Assembly: GCF_011758765.1 (NCBI RefSeq)
Contig: NZ_JAANOU010000001.1
Location: forward strand, 3,906,001 to 3,970,000
Length of the DNA stretch: 64,000 nucleotides
Reading direction: 5' to 3'
Source of the DNA: Amycolatopsis viridis
GTDB lineage: Bacteria; Actinomycetota; Actinomycetes; Mycobacteriales; Pseudonocardiaceae
Part shown: piece after piece, positions 25,580 to 33,451 of the stretch
Layout of the letters: each line of letters begins with the position of its first letter
Numbering within the stretch: position 1 is the stretch's first letter
Program-made: the position numbers and the translations under genes
The notes under the pieces: generated by a model
What the model saw: only the letters and a program-made list of their open reading frames with translations
The model's database searches: none
Told to the model about the DNA's origin: nothing

Positions 25580-26472
25580 AGACGGCGTTGTCGAAGTACA
25601 ACCCGCTGCCGCGGGTGCTGTGCTTCGACACCTTCGACACCACCACCCACGGCTGGACCGAGCTGCTCGGCAACTACGACGGCCGCGGCGACCTGGACAC
25701 CGTTGACGACCACATGCGCGACTTCCGCCCGCCGCAGCTGTCCTCGTGCTCGTTCTTCGACGTCGGCACGCACGGGACGCTCAGCGGAAACTACGCCCTC
25801 AAGCTCGCGACCCGCCCCTACCCCGGTCACACCGCCACCGGCATCCGGCGACTGACCATGGCCGGCCGCGGCCGGGTCCGGATCGAGACGCACTTCGCGT
25901 TCAAGGCCGAGGCGACGGTCGGGCACGAGGCGCCCGCGTCGGTGGCCTGGGACGGCAACCGGCACCCGTCGGAGGCGCAGTTCGGTGCGTTCACGGTGGC
26001 CACCGACATCTGCTCGGACGGCGGCGTGCGCTACCACAACGTCATCCGCTACCAGAACACCAACCTCGACGGCGAGATGACGAACCGGTGGATGTACCCG
26101 GTGGTGCCCGAGCCCACGCCGCGCGACCACCAGGAAGGCAAGTTCGCGCTGCCCTACGCCGCCGACTTCACCGCACCGGACCCCGACGACTGGCGGACCT
26201 TCGGCGAGCCGCTCGAGATGTGCGTCAACGAGGTGCCCACCAAGATCAACTGGCACTACCTGCGGTGGGACATCGACACCAGCACGAGGTCCAATGTGGA
26301 GTTGCAGCTCAACGACCGGGTGATGGACATGCGTGACGTGCCGGTGCCGCTCTACCCCGACCGCTACGGCACGCTGGACAACCTGCTCAACTTCTACTTC
26401 TCCGTCCGCACGCACTGCGGCATCCGCAATTTCCTGTTCCTGGACTCGATCCTGATCTCGGTGGACTGGTGA
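25558..26472 (+). CDS. Uncharacterised protein, beta-rich (DUF6772-like, tentative)
   Basis: A 304-aa protein without a signal peptide. It is rich in aromatic and beta-forming segments (RVLCFDTFDTTTHGWTELLGNYDG, YALKLATRPYPGHTATGIRRLTM, RVRIETHFAFKAEA, WHYLRWDIDTSTRSNVELQLND), which suggests a jelly-roll or lectin-like fold that might bind a sugar or a hydrophobic ligand. Two starts compete: TTG 25558, 7 nt after GGAGA, and ATG 25567, 16 nt after it and inside the operator. It is the first gene of a three-gene set with 26481-26804 and the LacI gene. No enzyme motif was recognised; a cytoplasmic carbohydrate-processing role is only a guess. Confidence 0.7.
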   Translation: MTPMNVNETALSKYNPLPRVLCFDTFDTTTHGWTELLGNYDGRGDLDTVDDHMRDFRPPQLSSCSFFDVGTHGTLSGNYALKLATRPYPGHTATGIRRLTMAGRGRVRIETHFAFKAEATVGHEAPASVAWDGNRHPSEAQFGAFTVATDICSDGGVRYHNVIRYQNTNLDGEMTNRWMYPVVPEPTPRDHQEGKFALPYAADFTAPDPDDWRTFGEPLEMCVNEVPTKINWHYLRWDIDTSTRSNVELQLNDRVMDMRDVPVPLYPDRYGTLDNLLNFYFSVRTHCGIRNFLFLDSILISVDW

Positions 26473-26480
26473 GGCACGAC

Positions 26481-26804
26481 ATGCGCTCGACGATGACGGC
26501 GGTCCTGGAACGCAACACGGTGGTCCGCGAGGACTTCGCGACCGAGCCCTACGAGCTGCCCTGGGCGCAGGAGGCCCGGTTCTTCGTGCAGGCGCTCGAG
26601 GTGGACGGTCCGCTGACCTTCCGCACCGAGATCTCCCCCGACGGGCTGCACTGGTGCCCGCTGGACGACGCCGAGCACGGCATCGACTCCCCCGGCCTGA
26701 TCAGCTGGCCGGTCCACGCGTTCGGGCAGTGGCTGCGGGTGCGCTGCACGGTGGGTCCGGGCGCGGCTGGCAAGCTGCGCATCTATCTTGTTGGCAAGGG
26801 TTGA
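26481..26804 (+). CDS. Uncharacterised 107-aa protein
   Basis: A small beta-rich protein (REDFATEPYELPWAQEARFFVQALEVDGPLTFRTEISPDGLHWCPLDD and WLRVRCTVGPGAAGKLRIYLVGKG), which resembles an immunoglobulin-like or carbohydrate-binding sandwich with the pattern seen in uncharacterised DUF6385-like modules; that resemblance is weak. ATG 26481 has GAGG 7 nt upstream. A GTG at 26469 overlapping the previous stop (GTGA) would add four residues. It lies directly between the large unknown protein and the LacI regulator and should be co-expressed with both. Confidence 0.65.
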   Translation: MRSTMTAVLERNTVVREDFATEPYELPWAQEARFFVQALEVDGPLTFRTEISPDGLHWCPLDDAEHGIDSPGLISWPVHAFGQWLRVRCTVGPGAAGKLRIYLVGKG

Positions 26805-26819
26805 GCCGGAGGTCGGTCG

Positions 26820-27848
26820 GTGGTGCGCGCTCGGCGGGTCACGTTGCGTGACGTGGCGGACAGGGTCGGGCTGTCCGCGAACACGGTGTCACGCGCGCTG
26901 TCGGGCAAGGACCAGGTCAGCGAGGCCACCCGGGAGATGATCGTGGCCGAGGCGCGGCGGCTGGGCTACGTGCCCAACAGCCACGCCCGGTCACTGGTCT
27001 CCGGCACCACGATGGTGCTCGCGCTGGTCATCACCAACCCGTCGAACCCGTTCTACGCCGCGCTGATCTCGGCCGTGGAACGGCAGTGCCGGCTCGCCGG
27101 GTACTCGGTACTGCTGCTGGTCACCGAGGAGAACGAGGACAACGAGGAACGCGCCGTGCAGCAGCTGCTGCGCTTCGGCGTGGACGGCGTCCTGGCCGTG
27201 CCGATCCAGCAGCGGCCGGGCGCGTGGGCGGAGCTGACCGCCGCCGGGCTGCCGGTCGTGCTGCTCAGCCGGGATATCCCCGAGCTGGGGTTCGACTTCG
27301 TCGGCACGGACGTCGAACAGGCGGTGTCCGACGCGGTGGCGCGGGTGGCCGGGCCGGACCCGGGTCCGGCGTGGCTGTTCGAGGAGGACCTGGAGATCAG
27401 CACGGTGGCCGCGCGGATCGCCGGGTTCCGGCGCGCCCTCGGCGGCGATTCGCTGGTGCTGAAGGTGCCGGGCCACCGCACCCGGGACGCGGCGCTGCCG
27501 TGGCGCCCGGACGACGCCTACCGGCTGGCGGCCGGGCTGATCACCCGGGAGCACCACCCGGAGCTGGTCGTGACCGGCAACGACTACTTCGCGCTCGGCG
27601 TGTACAAGGCGATCCGGGAGTGCGGCCTGACGGTGGGCGGCGACGTGCGGGTGGTGGGCTACGGCGACCACCCGTTCGCCGCCTACCTGGAGCCGGGTCT
27701 GACCACGATCCGGCTGCCCGCGGACGACGTCGGCACCGCCGGGGTGGACCTGCTGCTGCGGCGCATCGCCGAGCCGGACCGCCCCCGGGAGACGGTGCTG
27801 CTGAGCGCGACGCTGGTGGCACGGGATTCGGCGCGGGTGCCGGCCTGA
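26820..27848 (+). CDS. LacI-family transcriptional regulator
   Basis: A 342-aa regulator with the HTH TLRDVADRVGLSANTVSRALSGKDQVSEATREMI and hinge GYVPNSHARSLVSG, then a sugar-binding-like effector domain (LALVITNPSNPFYAALISAVERQ, GVDGVLAVPIQQRPG, VVTGNDYFALGVYKAIRECGL, VVGYGDHPFAAYLEPGLTTI). The start is GTG-GTG at 26820 after CGGAGG. As the last gene of a three-gene unit it probably represses its own promoter and the divergent MHS transporter through the operators at 25489-25579. Confidence 0.92.
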   Translation: MVRARRVTLRDVADRVGLSANTVSRALSGKDQVSEATREMIVAEARRLGYVPNSHARSLVSGTTMVLALVITNPSNPFYAALISAVERQCRLAGYSVLLLVTEENEDNEERAVQQLLRFGVDGVLAVPIQQRPGAWAELTAAGLPVVLLSRDIPELGFDFVGTDVEQAVSDAVARVAGPDPGPAWLFEEDLEISTVAARIAGFRRALGGDSLVLKVPGHRTRDAALPWRPDDAYRLAAGLITREHHPELVVTGNDYFALGVYKAIRECGLTVGGDVRVVGYGDHPFAAYLEPGLTTIRLPADDVGTAGVDLLLRRIAEPDRPRETVLLSATLVARDSARVPA

Positions 27849-28064
27849 TCTTGCCCGGGCCGGAGCTGCCGGCGAAGGCTGCTCCGGACCAGATCTTGGG
27901 CGGGTGCGGTCCGGGGCGTGGCCGGTTGGCGTGCGTGCCCGGGTCGGCAGGTCCGGTCCGTCGCGCCGAACGGCACGGGAGGCACGGCCGGGCGGTGCCG
28001 GGCCGGGGGTTGCGGGCAGGGCGGTTCGGGATGCCCGGTGCTCGGCGCCGCCTAGGCTGTGGCC

Positions 28065-28475
28065 ATGGATCCACAGTCCGCCGGGTTGACCGCACTGAGC
28101 CGGGGGCTCGCCGGGTATCTCCGGGCCGTCGCCGCGGCCGTGGGTGTTCCGGCGGAGGCCACCTCGTTCGAGGTCAGCGACACCGTCACCGCCTACCTGG
28201 GGCTCAGCCGGCGGTGGCCGTCCCGGCCCGGCGAGGACCTCATGCTCGTGTGGAGCGAACGCAGCGGCTGGGCGGTCGCCGTGGAGACGGCGCCGGACGA
28301 GACGCCGGTGGTGCTCGCCTGGTTCGCGGGCGCCGAAGTGGTACCGGAGCCCGCCGCCGTCGCCCGGTTCGTCACCGGCGTGATCGAGGCCGAGCGCTCC
28401 ACCGCACCGCAACCGGTGTTCGCCGTGGACGTGGGGCGCACCGAGCTCGCCGCGCGGCTGGCGCGCTACGCCTGA
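28065..28475 (+). CDS. DUF6292-like protein
   Basis: A 136-aa protein of the small DUF6292-type family found widely in Pseudonocardiales. It has a helical N-terminus (LTALSRGLAGYLRAVAAAVGVPAEATSF), a central LGLSRRWPSRPGEDLMLVWSERSGWAVAVET and a final helix. Its function is unknown; it may be a nucleoid- or DNA-associated protein. TAGGCT at 28053-28058 lies 6 bp before ATG 28065, so the mRNA is probably leaderless. Its 3' end overlaps the converging gene at 28466 by 10 nt. Confidence 0.7.
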   Translation: MDPQSAGLTALSRGLAGYLRAVAAAVGVPAEATSFEVSDTVTAYLGLSRRWPSRPGEDLMLVWSERSGWAVAVETAPDETPVVLAWFAGAEVVPEPAAVARFVTGVIEAERSTAPQPVFAVDVGRTELAARLARYA

Positions 28476-28843
28476 GCGGGCGGCACCACGACGAGGGTGA
28501 AGCTGTCCCCCGCCGAGGTGGTCACGTCCACCGTGTCCTGATCCGGCAGGAGATAACCGGCCTGCGGCGCCAGGGAACCGTGTCCGCCGAGGCGGCGGGC
28601 GGACGGATCCCACGGCGTCCTCCGGTAGGCGATCCGGTCGATCGGCCCGAGACGGGCTGCCAGCACCGCGCGCAGTGCCGGCAGCTCCGCGGACAGGTCA
28701 CGCGACCGGGGCCACCAAGCCCCGTCGACGTACCCCGGGGTGGGCACCGTCGGGTTCTGGCTCGCTCGGAGCTTCAGCCGCGGCGGCCCGGCGGCCGTGA
28801 CGGCCTTCGGGGTGGTGGTGCGAACGTGCGGGCCCGACGACAT
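28466..28843 (-). CDS. DUF5994-like protein
   Basis: A 125-aa protein whose core PRLKLRASQNPTVPTPGYVDGAWWPRSRDLSAELPALRAVLAARLGPIDRIAYRRTPWDPSARRL is typical of the actinobacterial DUF5994 family (function unknown). Start ATG 28843 is preceded by AGGAG; a longer frame to 28933 has no site. The tail overlaps the end of the DUF6292-like gene on the other strand, so transcriptional interference between the two is possible. Confidence 0.75.
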   Translation of the reverse strand: MSSGPHVRTTTPKAVTAAGPPRLKLRASQNPTVPTPGYVDGAWWPRSRDLSAELPALRAVLAARLGPIDRIAYRRTPWDPSARRLGGHGSLAPQAGYLLPDQDTVDVTTSAGDSFTLVVVPPAQA

Positions 28844-29010
28844 GCCGGTACTCCTGCCCCCGGCCCGGAACGGGCCGGCGTCGATGCCGAGAACGACCCC
28901 GGCTGGCCGCCGGGTCCGGTTTCCTCTCGACACCGGGAACGCTACACCCTCCCCGGCTCGGCAGCGCCGCCCTGACCAGCATTTTTTCCGCGAGAAGCGG
29001 CGGGGTGCCG

Positions 29011-29919
29011 TCAGGCTTCGGCTGCTGCGGCCTGCTCCCGCTGCGCCCGGCGCCGCGCCTTCGCCGCGAGCACGGCCGGGCTGATCTTGCCCGTCTCGGC
29101 CGGTTTGCGCGGCTCGGCGACCACCGGCGCCTCCGGGTCGCCGTCCTGCTCCGCCACGGCCGCGGCGTCCGCGTCCTCGGCAGTTTCGGACTCGGCAGTT
29201 TCGGACTCGGCGGCTTCGGGTTCGGACTCGGCGGCTTCGGGTTCGGGCGCCGTCGCCGCGGCGGCGGGGGCGTCGTCGTCCGCTGTGGACTCCTCGGAAT
29301 CCTGGGACTCCGCCGCCTCGTCGTCCACTTCGGACCCGATCGCGTCCTCGTCCACATCGGACTCCGCTGACACGCCGAGGATCTCCTCGATCCGCACCTC
29401 GACCGCCGGGATGGCGGTGGCCTCGTCCGTCGCGTTGCCGATGATCTCCCCGATGCGCCGCAACTGGTCGAGGACCTCCTGCCGGGTGCCGCGCAGCCGC
29501 TCGACCTCCTCCTCGGCCGCCCGGATCATCGCGCGGACCTGCTCCTCCGCGCGCCGGGCCACCTCCTCGCGCCGGCGCCGGGCCTGCTCGGCCTGGTCCT
29601 CGTAGGCCTTGCGGGTCTCCGCGGCGTCCCGTTCGGCCTGATCGCGGATCTCCCGCGCCTCCAGCTCGGCCTGTGCGATGATGCGCTCGACGCGTGCGCC
29701 GATGTTGCCGGAGCCGATGACCTGCAGGGGCACCGACAGGTCACCGCCCATTTCGGACAGCCGCCGCTCCTTCTCCTCCAGCTCGCTCGCCAGGTGACCG
29801 GCCCGGGCACGCAGCCGGCGGATGTAGGCGTCGACCTCCCGGCGGTCGTAACCCCGCAGAGCCCCGGAGAACCGGACCTCACGCTCGGCCAGGATGTCAT
29901 TGCCACCGCTGTTGACCAT
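29011..29919 (-). CDS. DivIVA-domain coiled-coil protein
   Basis: A 302-aa protein with a DivIVA-like N-terminal membrane-curvature domain (VRFSGALRGYDRREVDAYIRRLRARAGHLASELEEKERRLSEM). A long coiled coil (~residues 75-190, rich in REIRDQAERDAAETRKAYEDQAEQARRRREEVARRAEEQVRAMIRAAEEEVERL) follows. The tail is acidic and low-complexity (SE/AE/EP repeats) with a basic end KARRRAQREQAAAAEA. Relatives organise polar growth and division sites. This one is not the classical wag31 (no dcw cluster nearby) and is more likely an accessory filament protein. Start ATG 29919. The acidic tail is encoded by tandem repeats at 29181-29247. Confidence 0.82.
   Translation of the reverse strand: MVNSGGNDILAEREVRFSGALRGYDRREVDAYIRRLRARAGHLASELEEKERRLSEMGGDLSVPLQVIGSGNIGARVERIIAQAELEAREIRDQAERDAAETRKAYEDQAEQARRRREEVARRAEEQVRAMIRAAEEEVERLRGTRQEVLDQLRRIGEIIGNATDEATAIPAVEVRIEEILGVSAESDVDEDAIGSEVDDEAAESQDSEESTADDDAPAAAATAPEPEAAESEPEAAESETAESETAEDADAAAVAEQDGDPEAPVVAEPRKPAETGKISPAVLAAKARRRAQREQAAAAEA
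29181..29247. repeat. Short in-frame tandem repeats in the DivIVA-like gene
   Basis: Two identical 15-bp units (CAGTTTCGGACTCGG, 29181-29210) are followed by a 21-bp unit (29211-29231) that repeats almost fully at 29232-29247. Unit lengths are multiples of three, so copy number can change without frameshift. They encode the S-E-T-A-E and S-E-P-E-A-A-E runs of the acidic tail. Confidence 0.8.
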
Positions 29920-30428
29920 GCCCCGAGTCTCAGCCGCGCTGCCGGCGCCCGCAAACGGCAATTCCCCGTTCGGCTGAAGATCGGCGGTGGACGAGCACCT
30001 GCGAGGCCCCGCGGCGGGCCGGCGCACGGTAGCCCTCCGGCACCTCGTCCCGTCCGATCACCCGGCCGGGCACCATCGCCGCACGGACGGCTGACGCACG
30101 GCGACTCCGGCAGGTGAGCGCAGGCCCACGGCACGTCACTGGTATGGGTGATATCGCGGACGATCGCCGATCGCCCGGACGAGCCGGTGGTCACCGAGGT
30201 CGTCCGCCCCTGTCGCGCGGGGGCGGATCGGAGGACAGTGGACACCAGGTCTCGTCATTGCCCGGGCAGCGACGCCGGCCAGGCCCCCGGTGGTTCAATC
30301 CGCGTGCCCCGGGGGCCGCCCCGGGCCGGGCGTAGCGGGCAGGCGGACGCATAGCTGTCACCCAGGTTGTTTGAAGCCGGGTCTCAGCCTCCGCGGTCAC
30401 CATCGTGGTGCCCGGACAGGAGGCTCCC
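29920..30428. other. Gene-free interval upstream of the DivIVA-like gene
   Basis: About 510 bp with no ORF that has a start, a ribosome binding site and coding character. It includes the promoter side of the DivIVA-like gene and, near 30300-30330, GC-rich inverted repeats around CCCCGGGGGCC. A GGTTCAATCC stretch at 30292 resembles a tRNA T-arm but no tRNA fold surrounds it. Confidence 0.4.
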
Positions 30429-30584
30429 GTGCCAGACAACGAAGATCGACACAGCGGCTCGCGGTGGGAACCGGCCACGCCGCCGCTCCCGGCCGAACCG
30501 GTCAGCAGCGCCACCGCACCGCCGCCGGCCGCACCCCGGCGGACCATCGGGCTCGTCCGGGGCGGGACCCGAGCGGCGTGGTGA
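30429..30584 (+). CDS. 51-aa ORF, possibly the 5' end of a truncated gene
   Basis: GTG 30429 has a clear AGGAGG 5 nt upstream. The product (VPDNEDRHSGSRWEPATPPL..., Pro/Ala-rich, ending PRRTIGLVRGGTRAAW) looks like the hydrophilic N-terminal tail that precedes a transmembrane helix in many actinobacterial membrane proteins, but no helix follows. It stops at 30584, inside the start of the ApbE fragment. The best reading is a deletion that joined the first codons of one gene to the second half of apbE. Confidence 0.45.
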   Translation: MPDNEDRHSGSRWEPATPPLPAEPVSSATAPPPAAPRRTIGLVRGGTRAAW

Positions 30585-31030
30585 AGGGCTGGGCGGCCGA
30601 GCGCGCCGCGGAGCACCTGCGTGCGCTGCCGGCGACCGACTTCTGCCTGTCCGCCGGGGGTGACATCGTGTGCCGCACCCTCGACCCGGGCGGCCCGTCG
30701 TGGCGGATCGGCATCCAGAACCCGGCCGATCCGAACCGCGTGCTCGCGGTGGTGCCGGTGTTCACCGGCGGGGTCGCCACCTCCGGCACCGTCCACCGCG
30801 GCGCGCACCTGGTGGACGGCCGCACCGGGCGGCCGCCGGTGGGCGTGGCCTCGGTGGCCGTGGTGGCCGAATCGCTGACCTGGGCCGACATCGACGCCAC
30901 CGCGGCGTTCGCGCTCGGCTCCGCGGCGGCCGGCTGGCTCGCCACCCGCCCCGGGCGGCGGGGCCTGGTGGTGTGGGCGACGGGAGCGACCACCGTCATC
31001 GACGGACGACCCACCCCGCTGCCCCGCTGA
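30578..31030 (+). pseudogene. Truncated ApbE (FAD:protein FMN transferase), C-terminal half only
   Basis: From PSGVVKGWAAERAAEHLRALPATDFCLSAGGDIVC to SLTWADIDATAAFALGSAAAGWLATRPGRRGLVVWATG the sequence follows the C-terminal half of ApbE, which transfers FMN to Thr residues of redox proteins. The N-terminal FAD-binding half (~100-140 residues) is absent; upstream DNA in this frame is not coding-like. Two adjacent GTG codons (30578, 30581) are possible starts, without a Shine-Dalgarno, but overlap with the 51-aa ORF stop might allow coupling. Without the FAD site it should be inactive as a flavin transferase. Confidence 0.65.
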
Positions 31031-31161
31031 CCGGCGGGCCGGGCGGCCCGGCCTGCCGCACACCTCGTCCCTGGATCGGGGTCCCTGGATCGGGTGAATC
31101 AGCGCCGAAACCGCTCCCTGGCGGTTGAACCCTGTTCAGACTGTCGCGGGAGGTGGGCCGC

Positions 31162-31464
31162 ATGACGGAGCGGGCGGAGGTCGACATCCGGACGGCGGTA
31201 CTCGAGGACGAGGTGGTGCAGCTGCAGGTGGCCGGCGACGTGGATCTGCTCACCGTGCCGTGCCTGGCGCGGGCGCTCGCGGCAGCCGCGCGGCTGTCTC
31301 CGCGCCGGGTGGAGGTGGACCTGTCCGCAGTGGACTTCCTGTCCGTGTCCGGCGCGGCCGAGCTGGCCCTGGCGGCGGTGCGGATGCCGGTCCAGGTGCG
31401 GCCGGCCAGCCGCGCCTCCCGCGCCACCCTCACCGCGACGGGATTGGACCACCTGCTCGGCTGA
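31162..31464 (+). CDS. STAS-domain protein (anti-anti-sigma-like)
   Basis: A 100-aa STAS protein: VVQLQVAGDVDLLTVPCLARALAAAARLSPRRVEVDLSAVDFLSVSGAAELALAAVRM. The acceptor Ser lies in the V-S-G loop. It has one of the shortest C-termini of the family. Start ATG 31162 with GGAGG 8 nt upstream; GTG 31153 is less likely. Monocistronic, ending at the palindromic terminator 31482-31509. Confidence 0.82.
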   Translation: MTERAEVDIRTAVLEDEVVQLQVAGDVDLLTVPCLARALAAAARLSPRRVEVDLSAVDFLSVSGAAELALAAVRMPVQVRPASRASRATLTATGLDHLLG

Positions 31465-31481
31465 CCGGTGCGCACACGGAA

Positions 31482-31509
31482 GTGCCGGCTCCCGCGCGGG
31501 AGCCGGCAC
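31482..31509. terminator. Perfect 28-nt palindromic bidirectional terminator
   Basis: GTGCCGGCTCCC (31482-31493), GCGC loop, GGGAGCCGGCAC (31498-31509): a fully symmetrical 12-bp stem between the converging STAS gene and the small membrane protein gene. Confidence 0.85.
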
Positions 31510-31525
31510 CTCGTGTCGCGCCGGA

Positions 31526-31681
31526 TCAGTACCAGTGCGCCCTGCCGCCGACCTTGCGGCCGGTGGAGCCGAGAATCGCCAGCACCGCACCCACGACCAG
31601 AAGCACGATTCCGATCGTCCAGATGATGTTGATACTGGTCAGCAGACCGACGATGAGCAAGATGACGCCGAGAACGATCAT
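31526..31681 (-). CDS. Small two-helix membrane protein (DUF6131-like)
   Basis: A 51-aa protein made almost entirely of two hydrophobic helices (MIVLGVILLIVGLLT and IIWTIGIVLLVVGAVLAILG) with a short basic tail GRKVGGRAHWY. This is the pattern of the small DUF6131/hydrophobic proteins common in actinobacteria and often linked to general stress. Start ATG 31681 behind GAAAGAG. Its function is unknown. Confidence 0.75.
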   Translation of the reverse strand: MIVLGVILLIVGLLTSINIIWTIGIVLLVVGAVLAILGSTGRKVGGRAHWY

Positions 31682-31855
31682 GGCAACTCTTTCTGTCGGC
31701 AGGACGGGCCGCGCCGCCGGTCCTGTTCCGATGGGGACCGCCCAGCGATACCCGGTTGGGTGATCGCGCAAACCCCGGACTCCGCCGGCCGGGCAGAAGT
31801 TGCTGCGTCGCGACCATCACGTTGCGCCACGTAGACCATTGGGGGTCTGAACCGG

Positions 31856-33451
31856 TCAGTAACCCTCCGCGGCCCCGTTGCGGCGCGGGTCCGCACAGGA
31901 CCGCAGCACGTCACCGGTCAGCGTCACGCCCTCGAAGTTGCCGGTGAGCGAGTGCCACGGGCCGAGATCACGCAGCCACAGCCCGCGCTCGGCGCAGCGG
32001 CGGCGGAACTCCCGGTCGACCTCCGGCGCGAACCCGTGTTCCAGGGTCACTCCCGGCAACCACCCGGACGCCGGTTCGTGCGGCCGCACCCCGAAGCGCG
32101 GGGCGGCCACCGACTCCTCGATGGACAGACCGAAATCGACCAGGTTCACCAGGTTCTGCAGCACGCACGCGACCAGCGACACCGACGGCGACCCGGACGC
32201 GATCACCGGCACCCCGTCGCGCAGCACCAGGTTGGGTGCCAGGTAGACGGTGGCCCGCTCCCCCGGCCACGGCATCCCGCGCTGGAAGAACGATCCGCCG
32301 CCGGACAGCTGGAAGCCCTCGGCGAACAGGCCGTTCACCCACGGCGAGGCCATGTGCGAGTGGGTGACCGAGGCGATGTTGCGGTGCTCGTCCACGACGG
32401 TGACGTGGATCGTGCCGGGGACCGGCACCGCGGCCGCCGCCGGGAGCGCCCGGTGTCGTGCCAGGCGCGCCAGCCGCCGTGCCGCGTACTCCTTCGACAG
32501 CAGGGTTTCCACGTCCGTGGCGGCCGTGCGCGGCGGGGCGTAGTACACCTCCTGGTGCACAGCGGTCAGCGCCTCCAGCGTCTCCACCGAGGACCACGCC
32601 GGGCCCCAGGACGGCAGATCGGTCAGCTCCAGCACGTTCAGCGCCTCGATGAGCTGGCAGCCACCGTCGTCCGGCGGTGCCGACGTGACGATCTCCACAT
32701 CCCGGTAGGTGCCGCGCAACGGCGCGCACCACTGTGCGGTGTAGGCGGCGAAGTCGGCGGGCGTGATGACCCCGCCGCCGCGCCGGCACTCCGCGCTGAA
32801 CGCCCGCGCGAAGTCCCCGAGGTAGTAGTCCAGATCCTCGTCCCGCAACCGCTCCAGCGTGCGCGCGACCCGCTCCTGCCGCAGCGTCTGCCCGGGCGCG
32901 ACGAGGCTGCCGCCGGGCAGGAACGCCTCGCGGGCCTGCTCGTGGCTCCCGAGTTCGGCCCGGTGCGCGTACATTTCGCCGAACAGGTACGGGTTCACCG
33001 CGAACCCGTCGCGCGCCACGGCGATCCCGTCGCGCAGCAGCCGGGACCGGGACAGCCGCCCGAACCGCTCGTGCGCGGCCCGGAAGGCCGGCCACCACCC
33101 GGGGACCGGCACGCCCCGCCCGGTGGTCAGGTCGGCCCCGGTGAACCCGGGCAGCGGCGCGAGCGGCGCGGCGACGTTGCCGTTGAGGTAACTCGCCGCG
33201 CCGGTCCCGGCGTCCCAGTACAGCATCTCCAGCCCGCCGGTCAGCGCCGTCATGTGCGGCTCGACCACCAGCTGGGTCGCGGCCGCCGCGAGCGCGGCGT
33301 CCGCGGCGGTGCCGCCGTCGCGCAGCACGTCGAGCCCGGCCCGCACCGCCAGCGGGTGCGAGGTCACCACCATCCCGCGGCGGGACGTCACCGGCTCCTT
33401 GCGGCCGTAGGTGGCGCTGCGGGCGAGCTCGTCGGCCACGCCGGCGTCCAT
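31856..33451 (-). CDS. Gamma-glutamyltransferase-family Ntn hydrolase
   Basis: A 531-aa protein of the gamma-glutamyltranspeptidase family. Large-subunit motifs: VVTSHPLAVRAGLDVLRDGGTAADAALAAAATQLVVEPHMTALTGGLEMLYWD, FAVNPYLFGEMYA and the pre-cleavage region. The self-cleavage/nucleophile Thr lies in PGTIHVTVVDEHRNIASVTHSH (T-I-H instead of the usual T-T-H), followed by the small-subunit SGSPSVSLVACVLQNLVNLVDFGLSIEESVAAPRF. There is no signal peptide, so it is probably cytoplasmic and a hydrolase of gamma-glutamyl amides or a lactam such as an acylase rather than a glutathione enzyme. Its ATG shares one base with the MHS stop (TGATG). Last gene of the hydantoinase operon. Confidence 0.87.
   Translation of the reverse strand: MDAGVADELARSATYGRKEPVTSRRGMVVTSHPLAVRAGLDVLRDGGTAADAALAAAATQLVVEPHMTALTGGLEMLYWDAGTGAASYLNGNVAAPLAPLPGFTGADLTTGRGVPVPGWWPAFRAAHERFGRLSRSRLLRDGIAVARDGFAVNPYLFGEMYAHRAELGSHEQAREAFLPGGSLVAPGQTLRQERVARTLERLRDEDLDYYLGDFARAFSAECRRGGGVITPADFAAYTAQWCAPLRGTYRDVEIVTSAPPDDGGCQLIEALNVLELTDLPSWGPAWSSVETLEALTAVHQEVYYAPPRTAATDVETLLSKEYAARRLARLARHRALPAAAAVPVPGTIHVTVVDEHRNIASVTHSHMASPWVNGLFAEGFQLSGGGSFFQRGMPWPGERATVYLAPNLVLRDGVPVIASGSPSVSLVACVLQNLVNLVDFGLSIEESVAAPRFGVRPHEPASGWLPGVTLEHGFAPEVDREFRRRCAERGLWLRDLGPWHSLTGNFEGVTLTGDVLRSCADPRRNGAAEGY

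Noticed and set aside
30285..30310. tRNA-like T-arm (GGTTCAATCC)
   Set aside because: One base short of the consensus loop and no acceptor, D or anticodon stems around it.
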